Assembly: GCA_000469685.2 (NCBI GenBank) | Contig: LS997567.1 | Coordinates: 27,866,881-27,930,880 of the forward strand | Length of the DNA: 64,000 nucleotides | Source of the DNA: Haemonchus contortus | Taxonomy: Eukaryota > Nematoda > Chromadorea > Rhabditida > Trichostrongylidae | Direction: 5' to 3' | Shown: positions 22,541 to 34,300 of the stretch, piece by piece | Position numbering within the stretch: the first letter of the stretch is position 1 | How the letters are laid out: each line of letters opens with the position of its first letter | Made by a program: the position numbers and the translations under genes | Notes under the pieces: generated by a model | Databases searched by the model: none | Told to the model about the DNA's origin: nothing | What the model saw: the letters and a program-made list of their open reading frames with translations, nothing else

Positions 22541-23678
22541 ATTTGTGTCCAATTGTAATTACTTCACACCTTATTCGCCCATCCACTCACTCGCCTGGGG
22601 GGTGACCTCCCTTAATTGGTTGGCTGGTGACCTCTCTGTCAGACAACTAGCCTCACGTCTAACAATATCGATTATGTGAGTGAGAAACTTCGTTACATTC
22701 AAAGCATAAGAAATAAGATAAAGCAAAACAAAAAAAATGAAACGCATAAATAATAAAACAAAAGAAGGTGGTGAGGCTAAAATAACCATTGAAAATATCA
22801 TAAGAAAGGGGGAAGAATTTTCGCATTGTGTAAGCATTCAGCATTCATTCTCACAAGACGCCTGCAGGCAAACTAGTTAACAGAGTGACCTTTCTCACTT
22901 TTTTAACACCTTGTATCACTTTTCTTGGACACCGTCAGTAGGTCACTCGAAGGTATTTGAACATGTGGATGGAAGCATCATAAATCACCTCTGTACTGTG
23001 TTTGTCATCGCATGAGCACGATGTCTGATTTGTACTACTCCGAATTCGACTGCAGCGCCTTCTCCGGCTTCAACTCATGATTAGCTGCCCTGTTGCTTCT
23101 TCTTATTTCTACGAATCCCTATATCTAGCTTGCCCACCACAATACACTGTACCACCTCTATTTCATGTATCTGCACCCCTTCCACCCCTTGCACCTCCCC
23201 TTTCTGTTCCCTCGAGTGTTGTAGCTCCGAATCCCTTTTATTTACCTTCAGCACCCGCAAGCACTGTGAGCTCTGTGAACCAAAACCTTACGCTTTCCGA
23301 AACTCTAGGTGCAGCTACGGCTTCTACAAATCCGGGGCACACCCAAGTGCCAACATATGTTGGCGAAAGTCAGGTAAGCAAAAGTGGGAAGTATGACGTA
23401 CTAATATACCGGATTCCAGGCACAACACGTTCTCTAACGTTCTACCGAAAGTACATAGGCAAAAACTATTTCAAAATGTGTCATAATAATAATATTAACA
23501 ATAAATATTATACTATTATTAATAATAACACAATAATAGAGACTTCAATCCATAAAATCACTATCAGCATACTGAGACTGCCAGAAAGGTCACCAGCCAA
23601 CCAATTAAGGGAGGTCACTCCACAGGCGAGTGGTGGATGGGCGAGGAAGGTGCGAAGTAATTACAATTGGACACAAAT
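22541..23678. repeat. Inverted-repeat unit, about 105-bp arms, 1.14 kb overall
   Basis: The left arm (22541-22645) and right arm (23579-23678) are reverse complements with a few mismatches. Shared words include atttgtgtccaattgtaatt, cgcccatccac, tcactcgcct and gtgacctcccttaattgg. The interior has an exon-like sequence ending in a splice donor. No target duplication is evident, so this is either a transposon with long ends or two copies of a repeat in opposite orientation. Confidence 0.8.
23012..23373 (+). pseudogene. Exon-like fragment, Pro/Ser-rich, with frameshift and donor
   Basis: ATG at 23012 gives MSTMSDLYYSEFDCSAFSGF then a TGA. An overlapping frame from 23077 continues ISCPVASSYFYESLYLACPP, PLFHVSAPLPPLAPPLSV and SLG-poor Pro/Ser/Thr/Val sequence ending THVPTY-like (TQVPTYVGESQ) at CAG/gtaagc (23373/23374). 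It resembles the N-terminal low-complexity part of a regulatory protein. One frame break separates the two parts. It lies wholly between the inverted arms at 22541 and 23678. Family not recognised. Confidence 0.4.
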
Positions 23679-23739
23679 ACCGACTCTCCCTTCAAACTCC
23701 AGTTTTGAAGCCGTCTTGTTACTGAATTTGAAATCGTGG

Positions 23740-23950
23740 TCCTCTGTAGGGCTCCTTTCGAGGCACGCCACGCCCACTTTGGGCGGGGCTCCGCCAAGCT
23801 GATAAGTGTTTTATACTTCTCGAGATCTGGCCCACCCATCCCACACTTGACCCGGTCTCTCCAGGCAGATCTAAAGGAGCTAAGGAATTTCGTGACAGAC
23901 ATACAGACAGACAGACAGACGGACAGACAGACAGACAGACAGACTAAGCG
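23740..23950. repeat. GC-hairpin repeat copy with (GACA)n tail
   Basis: It begins with cacgcccactttgggcgggg and ends with about 55 bp of acagacagacag with one c/g variant, followed by cgctttatagtaagtagg. The same order (hairpin, body, CA/GACA microsatellite, tata-aagtagga tail) is seen at 63150-63750. Confidence 0.8.
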
Positions 23951-24200
23951 CTTTATAGTAAGTAGGATTGGTAGTTGGTTGCAGCAGTAGAATAAAATTG
24001 GAGCAATACTCGACGAATTCTGCAGCAGAAATCAGAGGAATAAGCGCTCAGTCCAGTAATGTAGCGAATAGCGGAGTAGCGGTATACATGACCATCGGCG
24101 CCCCAGCTCCATATTTGGGGTACGTTCATCCCCTTCCCACGGTAGGGAGGGCTCCCCTCCCATGGTGGGGAGTCAATGGGGTCGGGCTTCTCTGGGGTGT

Positions 24201-24420
24201 GTCGTTTGGCGCGATGGGCGGGGTCGCGCCGCCCATTTGAGGCGGCGCGACTCCGCCCATCGCACCGATCAACTCGTTCAATCGCGTAATCTTCCGCTTT
24301 CCTCTCCTCTATAGATGATAGAAGCCCAATCTACGCGATCTGAACGAGTTGAACGGCGCGATGGGCGGAGTCGCGCCGCCTCAAATGGGCGGCGCGACCC
24401 CGCCCATCGCGCCAAACGAC
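24201..24420. repeat. Nested palindrome, about 80-90-bp arms
   Basis: The left arm 24201-24290 and right arm 24330-24420 are nearly perfect reverse complements, starting gtcgtttggcgcgatgggcg and ending at its complement. Each arm is itself an imperfect palindrome (gcgatgggcgg ... ccgcccatcgc around catttga). The loop is about 40 bp. The upstream 24100-24190 has more short palindromes (ccccagctccatatttgggg). No clear target duplication. Confidence 0.92.
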
Positions 24421-25176
24421 CGGCTCCCGTCCTGTAACCTTAGCGCTAGCTGCTATTGGTCCCGCAACGAATTGCCTGATGTTAAGCTAGACAGTGTTGC
24501 CGCAAAAATTTGACAAATGTCGGGCACAACTTGTCCGCCAATTTTTTGGGGTGTAGATATAGATATTCGCTTACCTACACATTACACCTTGGTCACAGAC
24601 TTATTTGCAGAAGAAACATAATAGGAGAAGCATAAGACGTGTCAGAGGTGAAGAGCAGAGGAATAATTAGGCAAAAGGGCTAGGCTAGTAGTAGAATCGC
24701 CACGTGGACCCCTACAGCACGCTTGAAACGATGGGCTATTGCGAGGTTGAAGCGCTTCAATTGCAAATGCATTCAAATATGCGCGCGCGGGAAAATTATT
24801 TGAACTGCGGAAACTTGCACCGAATAGACCCGATCCTTGGATGATTCTCCCTTGCCGGGCGTTATGTATGCGGCCATTTGTATCGTCACTGTAAAGAGGC
24901 ACCATTTCGAAGTCAATATTGTTGCTCACTAGTATGCATCGTGTTGCAATTCCTCAACATTTGGTCTATTGTTCTCCCAAAGTGAATGGATCGATCTTTC
25001 GATAATTTGGGATGGGTTTCCGGACGAGTAGTGTAAGCGTTTATACGCAGCTTCGAAGACACAGGCTGCGATATTGTTTAGCTGTGGTTGAGGACGTTTT
25101 ACTTCAATCGATGATGAGCACAAAATTCACTTCACCTGATGTGTCTTCCATACTTCGCTAAACTTACATTTTAAGG
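24421..25176. other. UGGT upstream region
   Basis: This stretch holds the likely promoter side of the UGGT gene. Minus-strand open frames at 24642-25123 lack ATG starts and recognisable families. No TATA or trans-splice acceptor immediately upstream of the ATG at 25177 is obvious (sequence before it is aaacttacattttaagg). Confidence 0.35.
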
Positions 25177-25307
25177 ATGGTGCGGCTGCTACTATATGTT
25201 GGCCTGTTGTTGTATTGTATTTCTGGCGCTGTCGGCTCTTTGACGAAGTCGCTAATTGTCTCGCTGAATTCGAAGTGGAACTCGACTTCGCTAATCGCAG
25301 AAATAAG
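25177..25307 (+). CDS. uggt: UGGT exon 1
   Basis: It encodes the ER signal peptide and the first thioredoxin-like strand (TKSLIVSLNSKWNSTSLIAE). Donor AG/gtatgt at 25308; ends in phase 2. ATG at 25177 is the only one in frame that gives the signal peptide. Confidence 0.93.
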
Positions 25308-28300
25308 GTATGTTCCACTATTTCATTTGCATCGTTTGGGGGGTGTCAAGTTGTGTTTGAAAAGCGATTTGAAAGTTTAACAAGAGAGAACAACTCTTGC
25401 TTAAGTACTATTTATGGCTTATGGAAACGCTGGACATACTCTGCTATAACTCCATCGCGAGTTACTATGTCTGAACCACTTTTCTGTTGTGTTTTAAAAA
25501 ATCCATCCGTGCTATTCTGTGGACGGGGAGGAGAAAATGTGCAGTTAAACCAGCCCTCGTCCGCACCTTGTCATCGAGATACTGTTGGCTTGGAAATAAT
25601 CCAAGTAAACTTGCATATTAGACTCACAGAGGAATTCAGCGAATGTGGGAGAAGATCCCATCCCTTTTCTCACGACAGGTTCACTTTGCGGTGGCACTGG
25701 AGTGTACCAAATTTCTTGGCGTAAATCCTGTATTTAACTAAGAGGCATGGAGGGGTGTTTGAGCGAGGGTCAACTATGTCGAGAAATTTTCGGCCGCAGT
25801 GCTGATTATGTCCCATCGGGAGTGTCCATAAATCGACCTCCTTCATGGCCGTTTTTTTTGTAGGAAGGAGGGGAAGAAGAAGGAGATTTCGGTCTTCAAT
25901 TTTTCCCGACCTGATGCTTGACACTGTTTGAGCCAAGCTAAAATGATCTTCAACTTACCCTTTCCGCGAGCTCGGCGGTTTATTTGTAATGTTGATTCTT
26001 CTGTGCTTGTTTTTTTTAGTAGAACAAGGGGTTATTTCCACGGCCTGACGCTTCGACATGTTTGTTTTCTTCAGTAACCTGAATTCAACCCCATAATGTG
26101 TCCTATCCACTGTAATGAATCTAATGATAAGTTCTACGTGGGTTACGAAGTGACGTCTTGATTAGAATACGGGTGAAAGAGGTTTGAGCCATTGGCGCAT
26201 TTAATAAAAAACAAAAATGGGATGCATTTGCTTAGCTGTGTCATGTTACCAACTTTGTTACCGTGAGAAAAGCATCAGCTGACAGCTAAAGCTTGATCAT
26301 TTTAAAAGTTATCTTCGGTACTTTCAATATAACTTAGTTGGCGCTGTGCTCTTATTTAACGACTTACGTAGCATACTAAAGCGAAGCAAGTCTTTTGAAA
26401 TACCTGCATCAGTGGCGTGAACCGAAATTCACTCTATCAATCTCGAGGTCCAAAACGCCTTTGGTATCGAAATGGGGTGAACTATTATGATGTGAAAATG
26501 ACGACAAGAACCCCAAATCCATTATCAAGCATATGCCATCACTAAAATAGTTCAGGCAGTCTAGGGCGCTCCGGCGAGAAACAAACCTGATCACGTCCCA
26601 ACAATTGGAAAAGGTGCAAGAGCCTGCATCAACGGCTCCAACCTCTTTCACCCGTGCTCTAATCGAGCCGTCAAATCGCAACCCAAACAACCCAACCGCA
26701 ACCCGTTTCGGATTTGGGGCGGGGTTACGGCCTTGATATCGTACCAAAAGAGGTTTCACAGCAAGTCCTCGCAAAAATTGGCAAAGTACCATGGAGGGGC
26801 CTGTAGACTTTGTTGGCTTCCATAATTTCATGTCAACTGCGAGAACGGCGAATCAGTCCTTTTGCTATGTATGTTGAAAGTTTAACAAGAGAGAACAACT
26901 TTTGTTTATCTACCCTTTATGGGTTATGGGAACGCAGGACATATTCTGCTATAACTCCATCGCTAATGCTACGAGGCTTTTGAAATACCTGCATCTCAAT
27001 GGTTTTTTCGACTTTTAGGCTCTGACGAAGGCGAACTTGCCGAAAGGTTAGCCCTTTAAAGTTTGAATTCTTGGAAGGGCTGAAGCTAATATACATACAT
27101 ATTAGTCAAGGGTCATGCCAAGATTAAGAGAAGGTTGATGGTGGTATAGTCCTTTTGTTGTTTTTGTTTACCGTCCTGATTAGGCAATTCGGTGAAAATG
27201 TAGTTGGGAGGGGGGAGGGGCAGCGCCCTTTTGAATCACTGACGGCTAGAGCGCAGAGAAGGGCTGCTTTCATAGTCCGCAGGCAGGCGCGCTGGCGCGC
27301 AGGCAGGCGCGCTGGCGCGCGCGCAGGCAGGCGCGCAGGCAGTGCTAGGGGGGAGGAGGGAGGCAGACAGTGTAAGGCAAACAGTCCACGCCCCTTCGAA
27401 GGTTGTTTGTTTTCAACCCCTCGAAGGGGCGTGGACTGTTTGCCTTACACTGTCTGCCTCCCTCCTCCCCCCTAGCACTGCCTGCGCGCGCGCCTGCGCG
27501 CCAGCGCGCCTGCCTGCGGACTATGAAAGCAGCCAAGGAGGAGCCCGTGATGGTGTTTAGAAATGTTTCAAAGCTGTTTCGAAGCTTTTTATGTTATAGC
27601 TGTATATTCTTACCTAATTTTAGGAAGGAAAGGAGCTCCGGGGTGAGTGAGCCAGTTGGACGTTCAATTTTTATCTCATCTCAGCTTTTTGCAGGAGATA
27701 ACCATCTCACCCACCCTGGAGCCCCTTTCCTTCTTAAAGTTAGGTGAAAACAATATTCTTTTGGCTAAAAAGTATCTCTATGAATAAGTGAAGCCGGCTA
27801 CCCCCTCTTCTCTGCGCTTTAGTCAGTGGCTCAAAAAGGCGCTGCCCCCCCCCCCCCTCCTCCCCCCGCCCAACAACGTTTTCACAGGCAATTCTTCGAA
27901 AAAGCTGGAGCGGAGATCGGGTGAGAAGGAGTTGCTAGCCGGTGCGGAATCTTTACCCGAACGACAGTCGCTCGCAGTGTGAGGTGAAATTCTGATTTCC
28001 AAAGGGTGATTATCCGCAGTTAGCGTACAGTTAAAGCCGCCCGTCATGAGAATTCGGATACAAAGTCCACCACCCGGAACTAGCCTTCTCACATTACTGC
28101 GACACGCGTATGGGTACATTCAACCAGAACTCAATAGACGCGGCAAATCGCGCGGCAAAATTCGTGGCGACTTTAGGGCCGACCATTGGGGCCCAAATTT
28201 TTAATTTTATTAATGCAAATAATTCCTTCTTTAAGATTGTTATATTAATTTGACTGTAAAAGTTACCGGTCATAATAGAGTAGTTTGGTAGGATCAGCTG

Positions 28301-31300
28301 ATCATACCTATGTGCTCTACTTCAAGTTTGCGCCTCAATGATAGGTGCCAAAGTCATCCTAGACGCCAAGAATCTCACCGCGTCATTTACCGCGTCCATT
28401 CAGTCCTGGGTGAATGTTCCGTCCCCCCTGCGACACTACTAATGACTGGACAATCTGAAGGATGCCTCATGAAGGCACCATTCAGGGCATTCGAACGTTC
28501 GCTTCTATTTGTGGAGAAGACGAAGTTGCCAGGAGAGGGGGACTCGATTTTATTAGCACTTTATTACACGTTGCAAAGTTAAAAGTCCACAGTATTTCTG
28601 CCGGTGCTCTGTCAATAATTCAGCCATTGAAAGTCTTCTTCTTCGGTCTTATATTAGGGTGTTCGGAAAGTTCTGAGAAAATTCAGTCGATTTTTTTCGA
28701 CACAAAATTTACTGTAATAGAAAAGTTGGATCAGTGATCAAGATAGTGGCCCTTTTTTTGCCGGAGTGTCTCTCCATCAACCGGACAGGGCACTGATGCC
28801 ATTCCTTCAAAAAGAAAAGAGGCGCGACGCAATTCATTCATCTACCACCTCTTTGACATCCCGACGATTGTTAAATTTTCTCGTTTTATAGCAGTGGCGT
28901 TTCTTGTGGGCTTCTGAAAATATAGCAGTCATATGGGTTGAAGCAGTTGAATATGTGAGGAGTGGGGTATTTAGGTTACTCCAAGCTTTTCCTCATCCAT
29001 CGGAGTCCTAACGTGGGGTGGCCGAGCATTATCCATCTCAATCAATGATTTATTTGTAATCGGTGTGAGATGGGGGCTCGAAAAACCATCTCTCTCAGAT
29101 GCTAACAGGATACTCTTGTGTTTACTGCAGTGCATTCTGGTCGGCTCTCTTAGTAAAACTTCCGTTCAAGAAGAGGAAGAATAAGTCCAAACGAACGCCT
29201 CAAATACCGATCAGCTATGAGCTTTCAAAACCTTCCGGACACCCTAGTAATAAACGCTAATACGTGTATCGGATCAGATCCACAGCTTTGGTGAACAATG
29301 CGAAATTAACTGTGACACAGAGAGACGTTACTCTTACGGTTTTTATCACAATTATTTGAACGTTTTAAGCATAAAGTTTCCTGAAATGCTCTTGGTAGAA
29401 GGGCCTCTTGATGGAAACTAAGGCTTCTTTGTCACTCCAAGCTATTATTCTTCTGATCTTGGGAAAACTGAATAATAACTGTTTGTCTCCAGTTTTAAAG
29501 AAGCAGCATGTATAATGTGCGCAGTTTGTGAACAACGTGTTTCAGATTTTTCAGTTTTCATCGATGTTGGGATCCTCGCAGGCGTCTTGCACATCTCTGG
29601 CATCATGGTGTTAGATGGTTTTCAGGTCTAAAGCAAAGTGAAGTTATGCCAAAGCACAATCAGAACCTTTCTGCCTTAAATAAGTGCGACCAGCACAAAT
29701 AAAAACAGAAATAAGGCGTGCACTCGAACAAGCGTTAGAAAAAGTTCTAAAAGCCATCAGTGGAACGAAAGAACAGTGTGCGGATACCTCGGCAATGGCG
29801 AGATTCTAACGAACGTCCTCCGCCTGTTAAGCGAGAGAGCTACCGCACGTTATGTCGACGCTTGATATCGAGATGACGGGGTTGCATTTCCAATTAACAC
29901 TACCATCGAGCGTTTTCTAGTCCACATAACTTCTTTGGGGGAGCCATTTTGCATTCTCAAAACTCTATCGATTCATCTGTGTCTCCATTCCAAGTTTTAT
30001 GGCAATTTAGCTATCGCTCACTGGTAAGAAAGCTACTTTTTCTTTGAGGCTTAAGGATCAATCTTCATGAAAACCATGACATCCTACATTGATGCTTTTG
30101 CCCTTGGCTATTTTATCACGAAATAGTCCTATGCAGCTGTCACAATGCTTTTGTGCCTTACACCTACAGCGAAAAACTCGTTAATCTTTATTCTTCCTTA
30201 ATCAGATTATTACTATTGTGAAAGGTAGCAGTAAAAATATTAGACTTTTCCTCTCAACGGTGTCTATCATTGTGGGATGGGCGAAATAAATGGAAATAGA
30301 TGTTTATTTAGAAGTCATATAGTCATAAGGCTACATTTAATACTTTCTTTCAATGTTTTATTTCTTAGCGAATTCATGTCGAAGGAGGACGAGCAGTTGT
30401 TTTGGAGATTTATATCGGGAATAGCGGATGAATGCTCTGCGATGAACTGGAATCAAGGTACTTATATTAACTTGGTTGCGAATATCTCTCGAATTCATTG
30501 TTAAAATGAAATAAATTGGATCAAAGATGCTTGGGATAGGATCTGCTCGTGCTTCACTCTGATCCAGAGGGATGGGAGATGGAGGGACAACAAGATGCAG
30601 TTCAGAGATTTTCATCTCTATATGTATTCTATTACTTGCTACGTACTCACTTTTGGTGTCTGTCCGTACCCGTAATGAAAAGGGATGATTTTCCTTAAAA
30701 TGTGCGCAAAAGCTAGTATCTCATCTCGATTCTTCACTTCGCCTTGCTTGTCTTAAGCTGAAAGGCAAACAGGCAATGTCTTTACGTTAAAGGTTTTTGG
30801 AATTGGAAGCGAAATCGGGAAGGTTAATTAGATGACACAATTTTTCAACTTTCTTCGCCTCTCACTTGCATGCATGCTTTCTCTAGCTGCTTGCTTACAA
30901 ACTCTAGCACCGTTCTTGACAACAATCAAATGCAGTTGACAGTATAGGTGTTCTCATCAAGTTCCGCCTCTTTTCTGATTCTTCTCTACTACCAGTCGAA
31001 TCGCCCGGACACCCTGGCTCTCCTACCTTTCGTGATAAGGTTAGGTGCCCGACTGAGGCTTATCGTTAATTCTTTCGTTCTCTTCTTGAAAAATATTTGT
31101 TTAGCAGCAGTCTGATATCGAGTAGTACAAAACTGCACTACAAAAGGTTGCTATTATCGATTGCAGCTATTCCCCCACATCTCTCCAACTTCCTAGGAGT
31201 TGCAACACTGTACGGCTAGAGGGAACGAAGTGCGATTGATCCGTCATTCAGACAATAGACCGACACAAGTAGCAGTTGTATCGGTCACAGCGTAAATCCG

Positions 31301-34300
31301 GGGCACATGGGATTCTGTCGCCGAGATAATGAGGTCACGTCACAAAATGTGCAGCGCAACGCATTGCGAGGCGAGGGAATTGAAAATTCCAATGTAACAA
31401 CTCCTAGCAACTGAAACTACTTCGTCTTGATCGCACTCACATATGAAAAGGGATAGCAAAAATGAGGAGTAAAAGCGTTTGGGCTCAATGTTGGGCATCT
31501 GCGTCACAATTTAGTAACCCCGAAAAGGTATTACAAGAGAATTTTTCCACCCATCGGCCGAATGAGGGTGTAGCTCATTCGAGCGAAGAAAAATTCCAAA
31601 CATTCGCTCAAAGTGGGCTTCAGAGAGTTCAGGGAGAAAAGTTCCAAATTGTTCATCGGATCAAACGCTCTTCGAAATGTTAGGTGATGAGATCTCAGCG
31701 ACGATGGATCCATAAGTTCGCAATGGGAACCTCGTACGTTTGTGGGGATATAGAGGTTTCAAAGTGAGCCGTAGCCTCCAACTTTGTGATCTGACCCATG
31801 AGCTTCAATTATGTGGCGCTGGTAGAAGAGTCCGTATAGTTCGATGTCAAAAAAGCCGCACTTTCTCATACATGGAAAACACGTTTTGTCTCATCACAAC
31901 AGAGTGCCATTTACGTGGAGTAGAAGTGCGAGAGGTCATGAGCTTTCTATTAGTTTGTTATCGATATTGGCAACTTAAGATGTCTCATGAGGTTGTAACT
32001 ATCAGTTGCAAAATAAGCTGGCCGATTCGTTTACCTATGGAGATTAGCGGATAACTTGGAAGGATAAGTTATCATAAAATTAATATAGAAATCTCATTGT
32101 ACGGCAGTCATTTTTGCTGGATTCCGCTTCAGACCAACATTGAAGATCCATAGAAGCCAACTTCAAAGCAAGTCGTAGGTGGATTCAGGGTTTGAATACA
32201 GCCGTGGTATCATGTCCCACCGCATCACCACGTTTGCCTCGTGGAAGGGAAGGGCCTCTTGAAAGGGTGTTCACCTCAAGAAATAGCGCAAAAATATATG
32301 TGCACACAAATCGATGATCAATTGTTTCACAGTATTTCTTCAACAGTGCCAGTTAACCTGCACCACCATTTCGAAAGTGTGGACAGAATTTCTAGAATGT
32401 GTGGACCGTATCCCTCCTAAAGAGTGTAAGTGCAGGGGGATGCCGAAAATTCCGGAACACCAATTTGACTGTTCGCCGTAGACAGGCGTATATAGTCGGT
32501 CAATTTTGGCAAAAATTTTTTCATCAGATTATTAGTTCCCGGAATCCTAAATCGTGAGGTAGCTTCGTATATGCACAAAATTGAGCCCTGAAACGTTTTG
32601 CAAGCGTTCAGGACGCATTTAATGAAAAAGCAAAACGAGAGCATGCATCAAAGATTCGAACTTTAATGTCATGACTACCAGTCCATCATCCTACCAGTAC
32701 CAACTATCCGTTCGGCACAGTGGTATGGCACAGGGAGGCATTGGTCCCCTGACTCTGTTCCCAGAATCTTTTAGCAGATTTGGAACAAAGATTTGGGATC
32801 AGCGTTCGAAACCACCTATGGCGTTATACATTTCATCTTGAATGGCCACTGCGACTAGGTATCCTTCCCTTGTGAGATAGCTTGCAAAAGCGTGCTATTC
32901 GATATACTTCTAAGCAGATTTCAATAGCGGGTTGGTCCCTTCAAGGGCACATCAAAAACTCACGTGCCATAGACGTACGACATGAGAAAGCGTTGACGTG
33001 ATGGTTCGTTTTGGGAAACTATTTTCTGTCACTGTCTGACCCCGACCCCATATCCTATACACTTTTGGTGGGTATCATTTGGAAGGCTTTGTATGAGGGC
33101 AAATTTCATAATAGCGAACGACCGTCACTGACCTGAACTTACACTCTACGCGGACATGTTGACCACCAAGTAGCTTCTATAGCCCTCTCATTCACTACCA
33201 CACCTGTCACCCACAACGTAAACAGTCAAACATACTTTCTAATCTATTTGATATCGCCATTCTTGAAATTCTCAAACACCACTGGCACTATGCGTGCGCT
33301 CACATGCCACAGTCTACGAGTTGAGGCACGCTACACAGCAATGACACGCTCCTTCAATTTGCCGTCACACTAATCACATATGCTAGCTACACTATATCAT
33401 CCATAAAAAACGGACATATACGTGTATGCTGCACCGGAAGTGCGTGTACTCCATAATGCTCTTTTCATGCCCCCTGCACTTGATGCTCACTGTCATTTTT
33501 TCTACTCAAGAGTTTTCATAGAGATGTTCTTGAAGTTCCTCCTAAACGTGTTCAGTGAGTGACAAAATGAAGTACGATTTTGGGCTGCAGCAGGCTTCGA
33601 AGATGTTGTCGGCGCCTCTCATAGATCTATTAAAGCTTTCTCTGTCACTGCGAATCTACTCTCCTTCAGTGCAGTTATTTCAGCAGGTCTGTACCATATA
33701 ACGCACTCATTCGCGATTATTTCAATACCATTCAATTCATCTTCACCATTTCTGCATATTCAGATCGGTGCCGATCACGCATTGTCATGTGTTGCTTTTT
33801 TCGACGTCCACGGTCTAAAAGGATGTGACGCTAGTGAACTCGAGAATGCTGTGGAATCGGCTCACGGAAGGTGTCGTATCATAGCAAAGAGGATTAAAAT
33901 CATTTATCTGTTCCTTTTACTATGGTGGTAGCATTGCGTCTCCTCGCATCGTAGTTGATTCGAAGTGATAGTTTATTCGAAGTACCGATGAAGCTAGCTA
34001 TAGTTTGTAAAGTGAGTCAGATGATAATTCATGACATACTTGGTGCGCGTGCGAGAAGGATCTAGATATTGGACGTCTGGTGAATCAATTTATCTTCAGA
34101 TTTGTACACTTGGACTAACAGTCCTGTACTATTATCGGAGCGCACTATCACCTGCACGAAAAAAAGAGCATGCTTCAAGACATTTGTAGGGATCCTCCAG
34201 CCTTGTTTTCAATTGACCACGTGTTCAATCTCGGAAGAGAAGCAGAAATTACGGCAATAATCTATGGGGAAATTGGCACGATGGAATGGCTGCAGCTTCA

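Noticed and set aside
24642..25123. Divergent minus-strand gene upstream of UGGT
   Set aside because: The frames look mildly coding (AACVFEAAYKRLHYSSGNPS) but have no ATG, end in stops and no splice sites join them.
25127..25724. Other ORFs over UGGT exon 1 (minus 25127-25318, plus 25215-25724)
   Set aside because: They are overlapping readings of the exon and intron 1; the ATG at 25177 with its signal peptide and phase-matched donor explains the region.
26409..26831. 140-codon minus-strand ORF in UGGT intron 1
   Set aside because: It contains repeat sequence shared with 26148-26195 in inverted form and has no recognisable family.
27155..27560. Arg/Ala-rich ORFs in the foldback
   Set aside because: They are translations of (gcaggcgcgctg)n on both arms of the hairpin.
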